Assembly: GCF_005954645.2 (NCBI RefSeq)
Contig: NZ_CP040695.2
Span: forward strand, 4,216,001 to 4,280,000
Source: Nocardioides sp. S-1144
GTDB lineage: Bacteria > Actinomycetota > Actinomycetes > Propionibacteriales > Nocardioidaceae
Length of the DNA stretch: 64,000 bases
Reading direction: 5' to 3'
Numbering within the stretch: position 1 is the first letter of the stretch; each line of letters starts with the position of its first letter. The notes under the pieces were generated by a model, which saw only the letters and a program-made list of their open reading frames with translations, ran no database searches and was not told the origin of the DNA. Positions 51,257 through 59,111 of this stretch are shown here, piece after piece. Both the position numbers and the translations under genes were made by a program.

Positions 51257-52842
51257 GGGACCAGGACGCCGGGGTTGAGGATCCCGGTCGGGTCGAGGTC
51301 GGCCTTGACCGCCCGCAGCACCGACGCCCCCAGCTCGCCGATCTCCCGGGTCAGCCACGGCTTGTGGTCGGTGCCGACGGCGTGGTGGTGGGTGATCGTC
51401 GCGCCGGCCGCCACGATCGCGTCGCTGGCGGCCGCCTTCGCCGCGCGCCACCGCGGCAGCGGGTCGGCGCCGGCCCGGGTCGCCACGGTGAAGTAGAGCG
51501 AGCAGCCGGTCTCGTAGACGTGCGAGACGTGGCAGAGCACGATCGCGTCGGCGCCGAGCGAGGCGGTCAGCGCCTGCTTGACGGCGGCGTGCAGCGCGGC
51601 GCGCCGGGACCAGAACGTGGCGGTCTCGAGCGTCTCGACCAGCACGCCGACGTCGAGCATCGAGTCGCGCAGGTACGGCGCGTCGAAGCGGCCGTGCACC
51701 CAGGCCGCGCCCGGCCCCTCGCCCAGCGGCGTGCCGCCGAGCCCCTCGAGGACGCCGGTGACCGCGGCCCGCCGGGCCGCGACGACGTCCGGCTCGCCCT
51801 CGTGCCCGACGATCATCAGGCAGCCACCGGCCGGGGCGGCGCCGACCTCGTCGGGGTGGGCGAGGTTGAGGGCGGTCTCGTCCTCGTCGGAGAGCCGGAT
51901 CACGCTCGGCAGCAGGCCGGCCTGCGCGAGGGTGCGCATCGCCTCCGCACCGGCGTCGAAGGACGGCCAGCGCCACCCCTCGTAGGTCGCCGTCGCGGGC
52001 CGGCGGCGGACCCGCACCGTGACGGCGGTGATGACCCCGAAGGCCCCTTCCGAGCCGAGGAACAGCTGGCGCAGGTCGGGTCCGGCCGCGCTGGCCGGGG
52101 CGCTGCCGAGGGCGACCTCGCCGCGCGGGGTCGCGACCCGCAGCCCGACGACGAGCGCGTCGAAGCGGCCGTAGCCGGCACTGGACTGCCCGCTGGACCG
52201 GGTGGCGGCGAAGCCGCCGATCGTGGCGTGCTCGAACGACTGCGGGTAGTGCCCCAGGGTCAGGCCCTCGGCGGCGAGGAGCGCCTCGGCCTCCGGGCCG
52301 CGCAGGCCCGGCTCGAGCGTCGCGGTCATCGAGACGCGGTCGACGTCGAGGAGCCGCTTCAGGCGCACCAGGTCGAGCGAGACCAACCCGGCGTACCCCT
52401 CGCGCCGCGCGACCAGGCCGCCGGTCACCGACGTCCCGCCACCGAAGGGGACGACGGCGACGTGGTGCTCGACGGCCCAGGCGAGCACGGCGGCGACCTG
52501 CTCGTGGTCGCCGGGGCGGACCACGACGTCGGGCGCGTCGGTGAGGTCGCCGGCCCGGGCGCGCACCAGGTCGGGCGTCGACTTGCCGCGCGTGCGCAGG
52601 CGACGGGTCTCGTCGTCGTCCAGGACGTGCTCCGGCCCGACGACGGCGCGCAGCGACGCCACCAGGTCGGCGGCCAGGCCCGAGGTCGGCAGGGCGCCGA
52701 GCACGGTCGGCTGCTCGTCCAGCCCGAAGGCGAGCTCCACGAGGTCGCGCGCCGCCGCGGGGAGCGGGGTCGCCGACGACGGGGCGCCCCACCGCGTGGG
52801 GTGCATCTCGGACTGGACGAACGGGATCTCGGTGGGAGTCAC
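51253..52842 (-). CDS. FAD-linked oxidase, alkyldihydroxyacetonephosphate-synthase-like
   Basis: 529-aa VAO/PCMH flavoprotein. The FAD-binding part shows VVRPGDHEQVAAVLAWAVEH and VPFGGGTSVTGGL (about 107-141). ATIGGFAATRSSGQSSAGYGRFD and LFLGSEGAFGVI follow. The C-terminal half has ITHHHAVGTDHKPWL (about 490-505), matching the HHH motif of AGPS, the ether-bond enzyme, more closely than D-lactate dehydrogenases. Bacterial members are of mostly unproven substrate. GTG at 52842 shares an operator with the divergent TetR gene. Overlaps the DAG kinase gene by 4 nt. Confidence 0.87.
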   Translation of the reverse strand: MTPTEIPFVQSEMHPTRWGAPSSATPLPAAARDLVELAFGLDEQPTVLGALPTSGLAADLVASLRAVVGPEHVLDDDETRRLRTRGKSTPDLVRARAGDLTDAPDVVVRPGDHEQVAAVLAWAVEHHVAVVPFGGGTSVTGGLVARREGYAGLVSLDLVRLKRLLDVDRVSMTATLEPGLRGPEAEALLAAEGLTLGHYPQSFEHATIGGFAATRSSGQSSAGYGRFDALVVGLRVATPRGEVALGSAPASAAGPDLRQLFLGSEGAFGVITAVTVRVRRRPATATYEGWRWPSFDAGAEAMRTLAQAGLLPSVIRLSDEDETALNLAHPDEVGAAPAGGCLMIVGHEGEPDVVAARRAAVTGVLEGLGGTPLGEGPGAAWVHGRFDAPYLRDSMLDVGVLVETLETATFWSRRAALHAAVKQALTASLGADAIVLCHVSHVYETGCSLYFTVATRAGADPLPRWRAAKAAASDAIVAAGATITHHHAVGTDHKPWLTREIGELGASVLRAVKADLDPTGILNPGVLVP

Positions 52843-52859
52843 ATGTTACAGTGTGACAT
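52843..52859. promoter_or_regulatory. Shared operator/promoter between FAD oxidase and TetR genes
   Basis: ATGTTAC-AGT-GTGACAT (52843-52859) is a 17-bp dyad with one mismatched pair, centred between start codons only 17 bp apart. On the plus strand TACAGT (52847-52852) stands 7 nt before the ATG at 52860; on the minus strand CACACT stands 7 nt before the GTG at 52842. A TetR dimer here would shut both genes at once. Confidence 0.65.
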
Positions 52860-53453
52860 ATGACGTCACTTCGTCACATCCCGCCGTCCGAGAGCACCTT
52901 CCTCGACGCCGCCCGGGCGTGCATCCTCGACGTCGGGTGGCGGCGCACCACGCTGACCGAGGTCGCCCGCCGGGCCGGGGTGTCGCGGATGACGATCTAC
53001 CGCACCTGGGCCGACATGCCGACCCTGCTCGGCGACCTGATGACCCGCGAGTGGATGAGGATCGTCGCCACGAACCGCACCGGCGACGCGTTCGTGGGCG
53101 CCGACAGCGTCGCGGGGCTCGTCGAGCGGGTCGTCACCACGATCCGCGCCCTGCGGCACAACGAGCTGTACGTCCGGATCGTCGAGCTCGACCCCGAGCT
53201 GGTGCTCCCCTACCTGCTCTCGCGCCGCGGCCGCTCGCAGGACCACGTCCTGCGGCTCACCGAGCGCGCGATCGCCGACGGCCAGGCCGCCGGCCTGGTC
53301 CGCGCCGGCGACCCCGCCACGATGGCCCGCGCCCTCGTCCTCGCCGCCCACGGGTTCGTGCTGTCCTCGCACACGATGCTCGACGACGACGTCGACCAGG
53401 ACGCGCTCGACGCCGAGCTGACGCTGCTGCTCACCCGCGCGCTGGTGCCGTGA
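52860..53453 (+). CDS. TetR family transcriptional regulator
   Basis: 197-aa regulator. HTH at about residues 14-60: FLDAARACILDVGWRRTTLT, then EVARRAGVSRMTIYRTWADM. The C-terminal domain is helical with RALRHNELYVRIVELDPELVLPYL. The ATG at 52860 sits directly after the operator dyad. Its stop overlaps the GlpD GTG by 4 nt, so both are translated together. It very likely represses itself and GlpD on one side and the FAD oxidase/DAG kinase on the other. Confidence 0.92.
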   Translation: MTSLRHIPPSESTFLDAARACILDVGWRRTTLTEVARRAGVSRMTIYRTWADMPTLLGDLMTREWMRIVATNRTGDAFVGADSVAGLVERVVTTIRALRHNELYVRIVELDPELVLPYLLSRRGRSQDHVLRLTERAIADGQAAGLVRAGDPATMARALVLAAHGFVLSSHTMLDDDVDQDALDAELTLLLTRALVP

Positions 53454-55033
53454 CCACACCCGCGCGCACCCGCCCGCCCGACCGGCGCCCCGCGACCCGC
53501 GTCGCCGCCGGCCTCGACGGCGCCCCGGACTCCGTCGACGTCGTCGTCGTCGGGCTGGGCGTCACCGGCGTCGGGGTCGCGCTCGACGCGGTCACCCGCG
53601 GGCTGTCGGTGCTCGCCGTCGACGCCCACGACCTCGCCTTCGGCACCTCGCGCTGGTCCTCCAAGCTCGTCCACGGCGGCCTGCGCTACCTCGCCCAGGG
53701 CCAGCTCGACGTCGCGCGCGAGAGCGCCGTGGAGCGCGGCGTCCTGATGGAGGTCACCGCGCCGCACCTCACCCACGCGATGCCCTACGTCGTGCCCTTC
53801 ACCGGCGCGACCAGCCGCACCACCCGCACGCTGACGTCGCTCGGCCTGCACGCCGGCGACCTCCTGCGCCGGGGCGCGCACACCTCGGTCGCCACCCTGC
53901 CCCGCCCGCGCCGGGTGTCGGCGACCGAGCTGCTGCGGCTCGCCCCCGGGCTCCGCACCGCCGGCCTCACCGGGGGCTACCTCTCGTGGGACGGCCAGCT
54001 CGAGGACGACGCCCGCCTGGTCACCACCATCGCCCGCACGGCGGCCGCCCACGGCGCGCACCTGCGCACCCGGGCCCGCGTCCTGGCCGCCACCGGGCGC
54101 TCGGTCGAGCTGCGCGACGAGCTGACCGGTGAGGTCCGCGCGGTCGCCGCCGGCGCCGTCGTCAACGCGACCGGCGTCTGGGCCGGCGACCTCGTCGACG
54201 ACGTCACCCTCCGCCCCAGCCGCGGCACCCACCTGGTGCTGCGGGCCGAGACCCTGCCGGGGCTGACCACCGCGGTCTTCGCGCCCGTCCCCGGCTCCGG
54301 CAACCGCTTCGTCATGGTGCTCCCGCAGCCCGACGGCACCCTGCACGTCGGCCTCACCGACGAGCCGGTCGACGGCCCGGTCCCCGACGTCCCGACGCCG
54401 TCGGAGGCCGAGGTCGGGTTCCTGCTCGACGTCGTCGCCGCGGCGTTCGACCGGCCGCTGCACCGCACCGACGTCGTGGGTGCCCACGCCGGGCTGCGGC
54501 CGCTGCTGCACGCCGGCCCCGCGACCGACCACGGCCGCCCGACCGCGGACCTGTCGCGCCGCCACGCCGTCCTCACCAGCCGCACGGGGGTCGTCACGAT
54601 CGTCGGCGGCAAGCTCACGACGTACCGGCGGATGGCCCAGGACGCCCTCGACGCCGCCACCGCCCACCTCGACGCCGGTCCCTGCGTCACCGCCACCCTG
54701 CCCCTCCTCGGGGCGGCGCCGCGCGCCGAGCTGGCCGCGCTCGAGCAGCCGGCCCGCCTGGTGCGCCGCTACGGCACCGACGCCGGCCTCGTGCTCGACA
54801 CCGCCCGCGAGGTCACCCGGCTCGGCGACGAGGAGCTCCTGGCGCCGGTGGCCGACGGCGTCCCGGTGACCCTCGCCGAGCTCGTCTTCGGCGTCACCGA
54901 CGAGGGCGCGTACGACGTCGCCGACCTGCTCGACCGCCGGACCCGCGTCGGCCTCGTCCCGGCCGATCGCGCCCTCGCCGTCCCCGCCGCCGAGCGCGCG
55001 CTCGCCCTCGTCGCCACCGCCCGGGCGTGGTAG
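53450..55033 (+). CDS. glpD: FAD-dependent glycerol-3-phosphate dehydrogenase
   Basis: 527-aa membrane-associated flavoprotein oxidising glycerol 3-phosphate to DHAP and passing electrons to quinone. FAD loop VVVVGLGVTGVGVALDAVTRG, GTSRWSSKLVHGGLRYLAQG and VNATGVWAGDLVDD are all typical, with VTIVGGKLTTYRRMAQDALD near the C-terminal FAD/ligand site. The C-terminal domain (about 400-527) is present. GTG at 53450 is coupled to the TetR gene by the GTGA overlap. Its product DHAP is the substrate class of AGPS-like enzymes, which fits the divergent partner. Confidence 0.93.
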   Translation: MTTPARTRPPDRRPATRVAAGLDGAPDSVDVVVVGLGVTGVGVALDAVTRGLSVLAVDAHDLAFGTSRWSSKLVHGGLRYLAQGQLDVARESAVERGVLMEVTAPHLTHAMPYVVPFTGATSRTTRTLTSLGLHAGDLLRRGAHTSVATLPRPRRVSATELLRLAPGLRTAGLTGGYLSWDGQLEDDARLVTTIARTAAAHGAHLRTRARVLAATGRSVELRDELTGEVRAVAAGAVVNATGVWAGDLVDDVTLRPSRGTHLVLRAETLPGLTTAVFAPVPGSGNRFVMVLPQPDGTLHVGLTDEPVDGPVPDVPTPSEAEVGFLLDVVAAAFDRPLHRTDVVGAHAGLRPLLHAGPATDHGRPTADLSRRHAVLTSRTGVVTIVGGKLTTYRRMAQDALDAATAHLDAGPCVTATLPLLGAAPRAELAALEQPARLVRRYGTDAGLVLDTAREVTRLGDEELLAPVADGVPVTLAELVFGVTDEGAYDVADLLDRRTRVGLVPADRALAVPAAERALALVATARAW

Positions 55034-55119
55034 CCGAGCCGTTCACCGCCCACCGATGAGTGCGGCCCTCGACCCGGGTCGGTAGGAGCAGGCAGACTGA
55101 CCAACGGCGGGAGCACAGC

Positions 55120-56205
55120 ATGACGACGACGGCGACGGAGCGGGCGAACCTCGACATGACGGCGCAGGAGACCAGCGGCGGGCCCGGCAGCGACCGGGGC
55201 ACCACCGAGCTCGACGACTTCGACGGCCTGACCTCGCGCTACCAGCGCGAGCTGCTGGCCCACTGCTACCGGATGAGCGGGTCGGTCCACGAGGCCGAGG
55301 ACCTCGTCCAGGAGACGTTCCTGCGGGCGTGGAAGGCGAGCGCCACGTTCCAGGGCCGCAGCTCGGTGCGCACGTGGCTGTACCGGATCGCCACCAACGT
55401 GTGCCTGACCAACCTCGAGGGCAAGCCGCGCCGGCCGCTGCCCGCGGGGCTCGGCACCTCCGACCAGATGGCCGGCGACGCCCTCGAGGAGAACCACGAG
55501 ATCGCCTGGCTCGAGCCGGTCCCGGACGCCGCCGTGGTGGTCGCCGAGCGCGACACGCTGCGCCTGGCGTTCGTCGCCGCGCTCCAGCACCTGCCGGCCC
55601 GCCAGCGCGCGGTGCTCATCCTGCGCGACGTGCTGCGGTGGTCGGCCGCCGAGACGGCCGAGGCGCTCGACACGACGTCGGCCGCGGTGAACTCCGCCCT
55701 CCAGCGCGCCCACGCCCAGCTCGGCGAGCGCGCCCTCACCGAGGACACCGTCGTGGAGGACCTGAGCGACGCCCAGCGCGGACTCCTCGACCGCTACCTC
55801 GACGCGTTCTGGCGCAAGGACATCGACACCATCGTCGGGCTGCTCAAGGCCGACGCCACGTGGGACATGCCGCCGTTCACCAACTGGTACCGCGGCGCCG
55901 GCAACATCGGCGACCTGATCGGCACCAAGTGCCCCGGCGGCGTCCACGACATGGCGATGGTCGCCACCACCGCCAACGGCCAGCCCGCGTTCGGGCTCTA
56001 CATGCGGGTGCCCGGCGGCCACTTCGAGCCGTTCCACCTCCAGGTCCTGCACCTCGACGGCGACCTGGTCCGCCACGTCACCGCCTTCTTCGAGACCCGG
56101 CTCTTCGCGACGTTCGGGCTGCCGGCCTCGCTCCCCGCCGACTACCTGCCCGCCGACCACCTGCCCGCCGTCCCGGCCGCGCCGGCCGCGCCGACCGGGT
56201 CGTGA
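55120..56205 (+). CDS. ECF RNA polymerase sigma factor with C-terminal SnoaL-like domain
   Basis: 361-aa sigma-70 family factor. Region 2 is YQRELLAHCYRMSGSVHEAEDLVQETFLRAWKAS through TWLYRIATNVCL, region 4 is LPARQRAVLILRDVLRWSAAETAEALDTTS. The link region has AWLEPVPD, as in ECF groups of the TIGR02960 type. The C-terminal 130 residues form a SnoaL-like (NTF2) domain (DAFWRKDIDTIVGLLKADATWDM). Such sigma factors often lack an anti-sigma factor and are tuned by this tail. ATG at 55120 with GGGAG before it. The TIGR03086 gene overlaps by 4 nt. Confidence 0.92.
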   Translation: MTTTATERANLDMTAQETSGGPGSDRGTTELDDFDGLTSRYQRELLAHCYRMSGSVHEAEDLVQETFLRAWKASATFQGRSSVRTWLYRIATNVCLTNLEGKPRRPLPAGLGTSDQMAGDALEENHEIAWLEPVPDAAVVVAERDTLRLAFVAALQHLPARQRAVLILRDVLRWSAAETAEALDTTSAAVNSALQRAHAQLGERALTEDTVVEDLSDAQRGLLDRYLDAFWRKDIDTIVGLLKADATWDMPPFTNWYRGAGNIGDLIGTKCPGGVHDMAMVATTANGQPAFGLYMRVPGGHFEPFHLQVLHLDGDLVRHVTAFFETRLFATFGLPASLPADYLPADHLPAVPAAPAAPTGS

Positions 56206-56837
56206 ACGACGCCCCCGCCGGGGGCGTCGAGCTGCTCGAGCGGGCCATCGCCTACACGCGGGGCTCGCTGCTGCCCGTCACCCCCGCCCACCTGCGGCTC
56301 CCGACGCCGTGCGCCGCGTGGGACCTCGACCGCCTCCTGACCCACATGGACGACGTCCTCGACGCCTTCACCGAGGGCGCCCGCGGTGCTGTCGCGCTGC
56401 GGCCGAGCACGCCGCTCGACGTCCGGGTCGCGACGCTGCAGGCCAAGGCCTGCGACCTGCTCGGGGCGTGGAGCGGACCGCACGCCCCGGACGTCGTCCA
56501 CGTGGCCGGGCTGCCGGTGCCGACCGAGGTGCTGCTGCGGGCAGCGGCGCTCGAGATCACGGTGCACGGCTGGGACGTCGCCGAGACGACCCGGACCACC
56601 GGCGAGGCGTCCGCGCTGCCCGAGGCACTGGCCCGCCAGCTGCTCCCGGTCGCGGCCGGGCTGGTCGCCGACGCCGACCGCGGCACCCGGTTCGGACCCG
56701 GCGCCGAGGTCGACCCCGACGGCGGCGCGTCGTCCCGGCTGCTGGCGTTCCTCGGCCGGCGGCCCGGGCGACACCTGACTGGTCCAGTCCCCCTGGATTC
56801 CCCCCATTACGGTCCGGAACGGCGTTCTGCTTCCTAG
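56202..56837 (+). CDS. TIGR03086 family protein (DinB/maleylpyruvate-isomerase-like)
   Basis: 211-aa DinB-like four-helix protein with the N-terminal signature LLERAIAYTRGSLLPVTPAH, PTPCAAWDLDRLLTHMDDVL (metal-ligand His near 49) and LEITVHGWDVAETT (second His near 127). These actinobacterial proteins are thought to be mycothiol- or metal-dependent. GTG at 56202 overlaps the sigma-factor stop by 4 nt, so its amount is tied to the sigma factor. Its last codons contain the promoter of the next gene. Confidence 0.85.
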   Translation: MNDAPAGGVELLERAIAYTRGSLLPVTPAHLRLPTPCAAWDLDRLLTHMDDVLDAFTEGARGAVALRPSTPLDVRVATLQAKACDLLGAWSGPHAPDVVHVAGLPVPTEVLLRAAALEITVHGWDVAETTRTTGEASALPEALARQLLPVAAGLVADADRGTRFGPGAEVDPDGGASSRLLAFLGRRPGRHLTGPVPLDSPHYGPERRSAS

Positions 56838-56846
56838 CCTTGACCC
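56777..56846 (+). promoter_or_regulatory. Promoter and possible operator of the LuxR gene inside the TIGR03086 CDS end
   Basis: TAGCCT (56835-56840) stands 6 nt before the ATG at 56847. Upstream are the dyad GACTGG-T-CCAGTC (56777-56789) and TTCCCCCCATTAC (56798-56810). A related box, TTCCCCCTTAC, lies on the minus strand upstream of the M4 protease (62857-62867). Confidence 0.45.
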
Positions 56847-57806
56847 ATGCCCGCCATGCCCGCCAGGACCGTCGCGCCCGGAACCGGTGCCGTCGACGAC
56901 CTCCGAGCCCTGGTCCGCCAGGGACGGGTCCGCCTCGCCCTGTCGATGCTCCGCGCGCTCGAGGCGGAGGACGTGGCCCCCGCGGCCGACCGGACAGCGG
57001 CGCGGACGCTCCTGCTGGAGTGCCACCTGGCCCAGGGCGACCTCGACGCGGCCCGGGCCCTGGCGCCCGCGGTGGCCCTCGACGACCGCGCCGAGGCCCG
57101 CCACGCGCTGGCCGAGCTCGCGGCGGCCACCCTCGACCCGGACGTCGCCGTGGAGCGCTACCTGGCCGTCGCCGAGGCCCCCGGCGCCGACCCCGAGGCC
57201 CTGCGGGTCCCGTGGCGCACCGGCGCCGCCCTCGCGATGCTCCGCGCCGGACGCCGCGCCGAGGCCTTCGCCCTGGCCCGCACCCAGCACGCCACCACCC
57301 TGGCGCACGGCTCGCCGGCCGACCTCGCCCTCGCCCTGCGGGTGCTGGCCACCACGAAGCCCGACGGCCTGCGGGCCCCGGACCTGCGCGTCGCGCTGGC
57401 CCTCCTCGACGGCGTCGAGGCGGGACGGCTGCGCGCCCAGCTCCAGACGGACCTCGCCGGGCTGCTGCTGCTCGTCGGCGAGCCGGACGAGGCGCTGGTC
57501 CTGCTCCGGTCGGCCGAGGAGTACGCCGCCGCCGAGGACCTCTGGCCCCTGCTCAGCCGCGGCCGTCGCCTGCTGGAGCGGATGGGCGAGGCGCCGCGCC
57601 GGCGCCAGTCCGAGGTGCTCGCCGTCCTCACCGCCGGTGAGCGCCGCGTCGCCCTGCTGGCCCTGGAGGGCCGCTCGAACCGCAGCGTCGCCGAGCAGCT
57701 CGGGGTATCGGTCAAGGCCGTCGAGGGCCACCTGTCGAAGATCTACCGCAAGCTCGACGTGACCTCGCGCCCGACGCTCGTGGCCAGCTTCGCCGCCAGC
57801 GTCTGA
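56847..57806 (+). CDS. LuxR-type helix-turn-helix regulator with helical repeat domain
   Basis: 319-aa protein. Residues about 15-250 are Ala/Leu-rich paired helices resembling TPR/MalT-type repeats (LLLECHLAQGDLDAARALAP, RVLATTKPDGL). The C-terminal LuxR HTH is LTAGERRVALLALEGRSNRS, then VAEQLGVSVKAVEGHLSKIYRKLDV (about 255-305). There is no receiver or AAA domain, so it is shorter than LAL-type regulators. The HTH resembles that of the truncated LuxR at the window end (IYRKLD core). Leaderless by its -10. Targets unknown; it may control itself and secreted enzymes. Confidence 0.88.
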   Translation: MPAMPARTVAPGTGAVDDLRALVRQGRVRLALSMLRALEAEDVAPAADRTAARTLLLECHLAQGDLDAARALAPAVALDDRAEARHALAELAAATLDPDVAVERYLAVAEAPGADPEALRVPWRTGAALAMLRAGRRAEAFALARTQHATTLAHGSPADLALALRVLATTKPDGLRAPDLRVALALLDGVEAGRLRAQLQTDLAGLLLLVGEPDEALVLLRSAEEYAAAEDLWPLLSRGRRLLERMGEAPRRRQSEVLAVLTAGERRVALLALEGRSNRSVAEQLGVSVKAVEGHLSKIYRKLDVTSRPTLVASFAASV

Positions 57807-57812
57807 GCCGGC

Positions 57813-58139
57813 TCAGGCGCGCGGGCCGCCCGCCCCGGGTCGCCGTCGGCCCTGGATGCCCGACCGCTCGAGGCGCTGGCGCACCTGGACGAGCTTGTAG
57901 ACGAAGATCGCGACGCCGGTGAGCACGCCGGCGTCGTCGACGAGCCCCAGCGGGCCGAGGATCGCCTCCGGCAGCACGTCGACCGGGCTCGCGAGGTAGA
58001 CCAGCCCCCCGACCATCGCGACCACGCCGCGCGGCGGGACCCGGTAGCGCCACATCACGAAACCCACGACCAGCACGCCGACCAGCACCAGGACGCCGAG
58101 CACCACCAGCACGGCGACGAACACGTCGGAGAGGTCCAT
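57813..58139 (-). CDS. YkvA/DUF1232 family small membrane protein
   Basis: 108-aa protein: N-terminal membrane segment VFVAVLVVLGVLVLVGVLVVGFVMW, then the DUF1232 signature VYLASPVDVLPEAILGPLGLVDDAGVL (about 48-74) and a second hydrophobic stretch. The C-terminus is basic (RRRPGAGG). Function unknown. CAGACT stands 6 nt before the ATG at 58139, so probably leaderless. Convergent with the LuxR gene, 6 bp apart, and 15 bp after the lipoprotein gene at 58155. Confidence 0.83.
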   Translation of the reverse strand: MDLSDVFVAVLVVLGVLVLVGVLVVGFVMWRYRVPPRGVVAMVGGLVYLASPVDVLPEAILGPLGLVDDAGVLTGVAIFVYKLVQVRQRLERSGIQGRRRPGAGGPRA

Positions 58140-58154
58140 GGGCCCAGTCTGCGC

Positions 58155-59102
58155 TCAGTACTGGTGGAACCACGCCGCGAGGTCCAGCGAGATCCCCGGG
58201 CAGGTCAGGTTCATGTCGCGGTCGGCCTCTACCCACTGCCCGAGCACCGCCTCACCGCCCTGGATCACCCAGTCCTCCCCGCACCGCGACAGCGCCTCGG
58301 CCGACGACGTCTGGCCGGCCGCGCGCCACTCCGGCACGCCGAGCTCGAGGTCGCCCACGACACCGGCCCAGAGGGCCGGCGTCGAGTAGACGCCGATCCG
58401 GTAGCCGGCGTCCTGGTAGCCGCGGGCGATCCCGGCGACCACGGCGGCGTTGGACTGGAGGTCGCCGGACCACGCGAAGTCGGGAACCGGCTCGACGTCG
58501 ATCCAGATGATCGGCGTGATCAGGCCGGCGGCCTCCATGCTGTCGACGTTGAACAGCGCCTGTTGGTAGCCGGTGTTCGCGAGCGCCCCGAGCGGGGTCG
58601 CGCCGTCGTAGGGGCCGTCCTGGCCGTGCTCGTCGAGGAAGCGCGGCTCGGGGTAGCTGGCCACGGCGTAGGCCGCGATCATCCGCCCGGCCCGGCGGGT
58701 GTCGTCGACCTGGCTCTGCAGGCACGGGTTCGGGTGGAAGCCGGGGCCGTTGGTGAGTCCCACGACGACGTAGCGCGCCTCCGGGACCGGGCCGGGGCCG
58801 CCGTGCGAGCGCTTCTCGGGGATGCCCATGCCGGGCGGGCACTGCGGCCAGCTGATGTCGGAGCCGAGCACCGGCTCGTCGTCGACCTCGATGCCCTCGA
58901 CGAGGTCGGCGAGCGGGTCGCGGGTCACCGCCGGCGGGGGCGGTGGCGCCTCGGTGGGCTCGGGCGTGGTGACGTCGACCGGCGCCTCGGCCGTCGCCGG
59001 CGGCGTCGGGGCCAGCGGGTCGCCGGGGCCCGCGGCCGGCTCCGAGGAGCAGCCGCCGGCGACCAGCAGCGTCGCCACCGCCGCCACCGCCCACCACCGC
59101 AT
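58155..59102 (-). CDS. GH25-like (DUF1906-type) lipoprotein
   Basis: 315-aa exported protein. Lipobox LVAGGC (Cys18), then a Pro/Thr/Glu-rich linker (about 20-65), then a TIM-barrel-like domain beginning GSDISWPQCP and containing YVVVGLTNGPGFHPNPCL, IIWIDVEPVPDF (acid pair Asp-x-Glu), GYRIGVYSTPALWAGVVG. These fit glycoside hydrolase family 25/DUF1906-like folds, which act on peptidoglycan or bind sugars. TAGCCT stands 6 nt before the ATG (59109-59114, minus strand), inside the end of gabD. Catalytic activity is not proven. Confidence 0.75.
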   Translation of the reverse strand: MRWWAVAAVATLLVAGGCSSEPAAGPGDPLAPTPPATAEAPVDVTTPEPTEAPPPPPAVTRDPLADLVEGIEVDDEPVLGSDISWPQCPPGMGIPEKRSHGGPGPVPEARYVVVGLTNGPGFHPNPCLQSQVDDTRRAGRMIAAYAVASYPEPRFLDEHGQDGPYDGATPLGALANTGYQQALFNVDSMEAAGLITPIIWIDVEPVPDFAWSGDLQSNAAVVAGIARGYQDAGYRIGVYSTPALWAGVVGDLELGVPEWRAAGQTSSAEALSRCGEDWVIQGGEAVLGQWVEADRDMNLTCPGISLDLAAWFHQY

Positions 59103-59111
59103 GCGGAGAGG

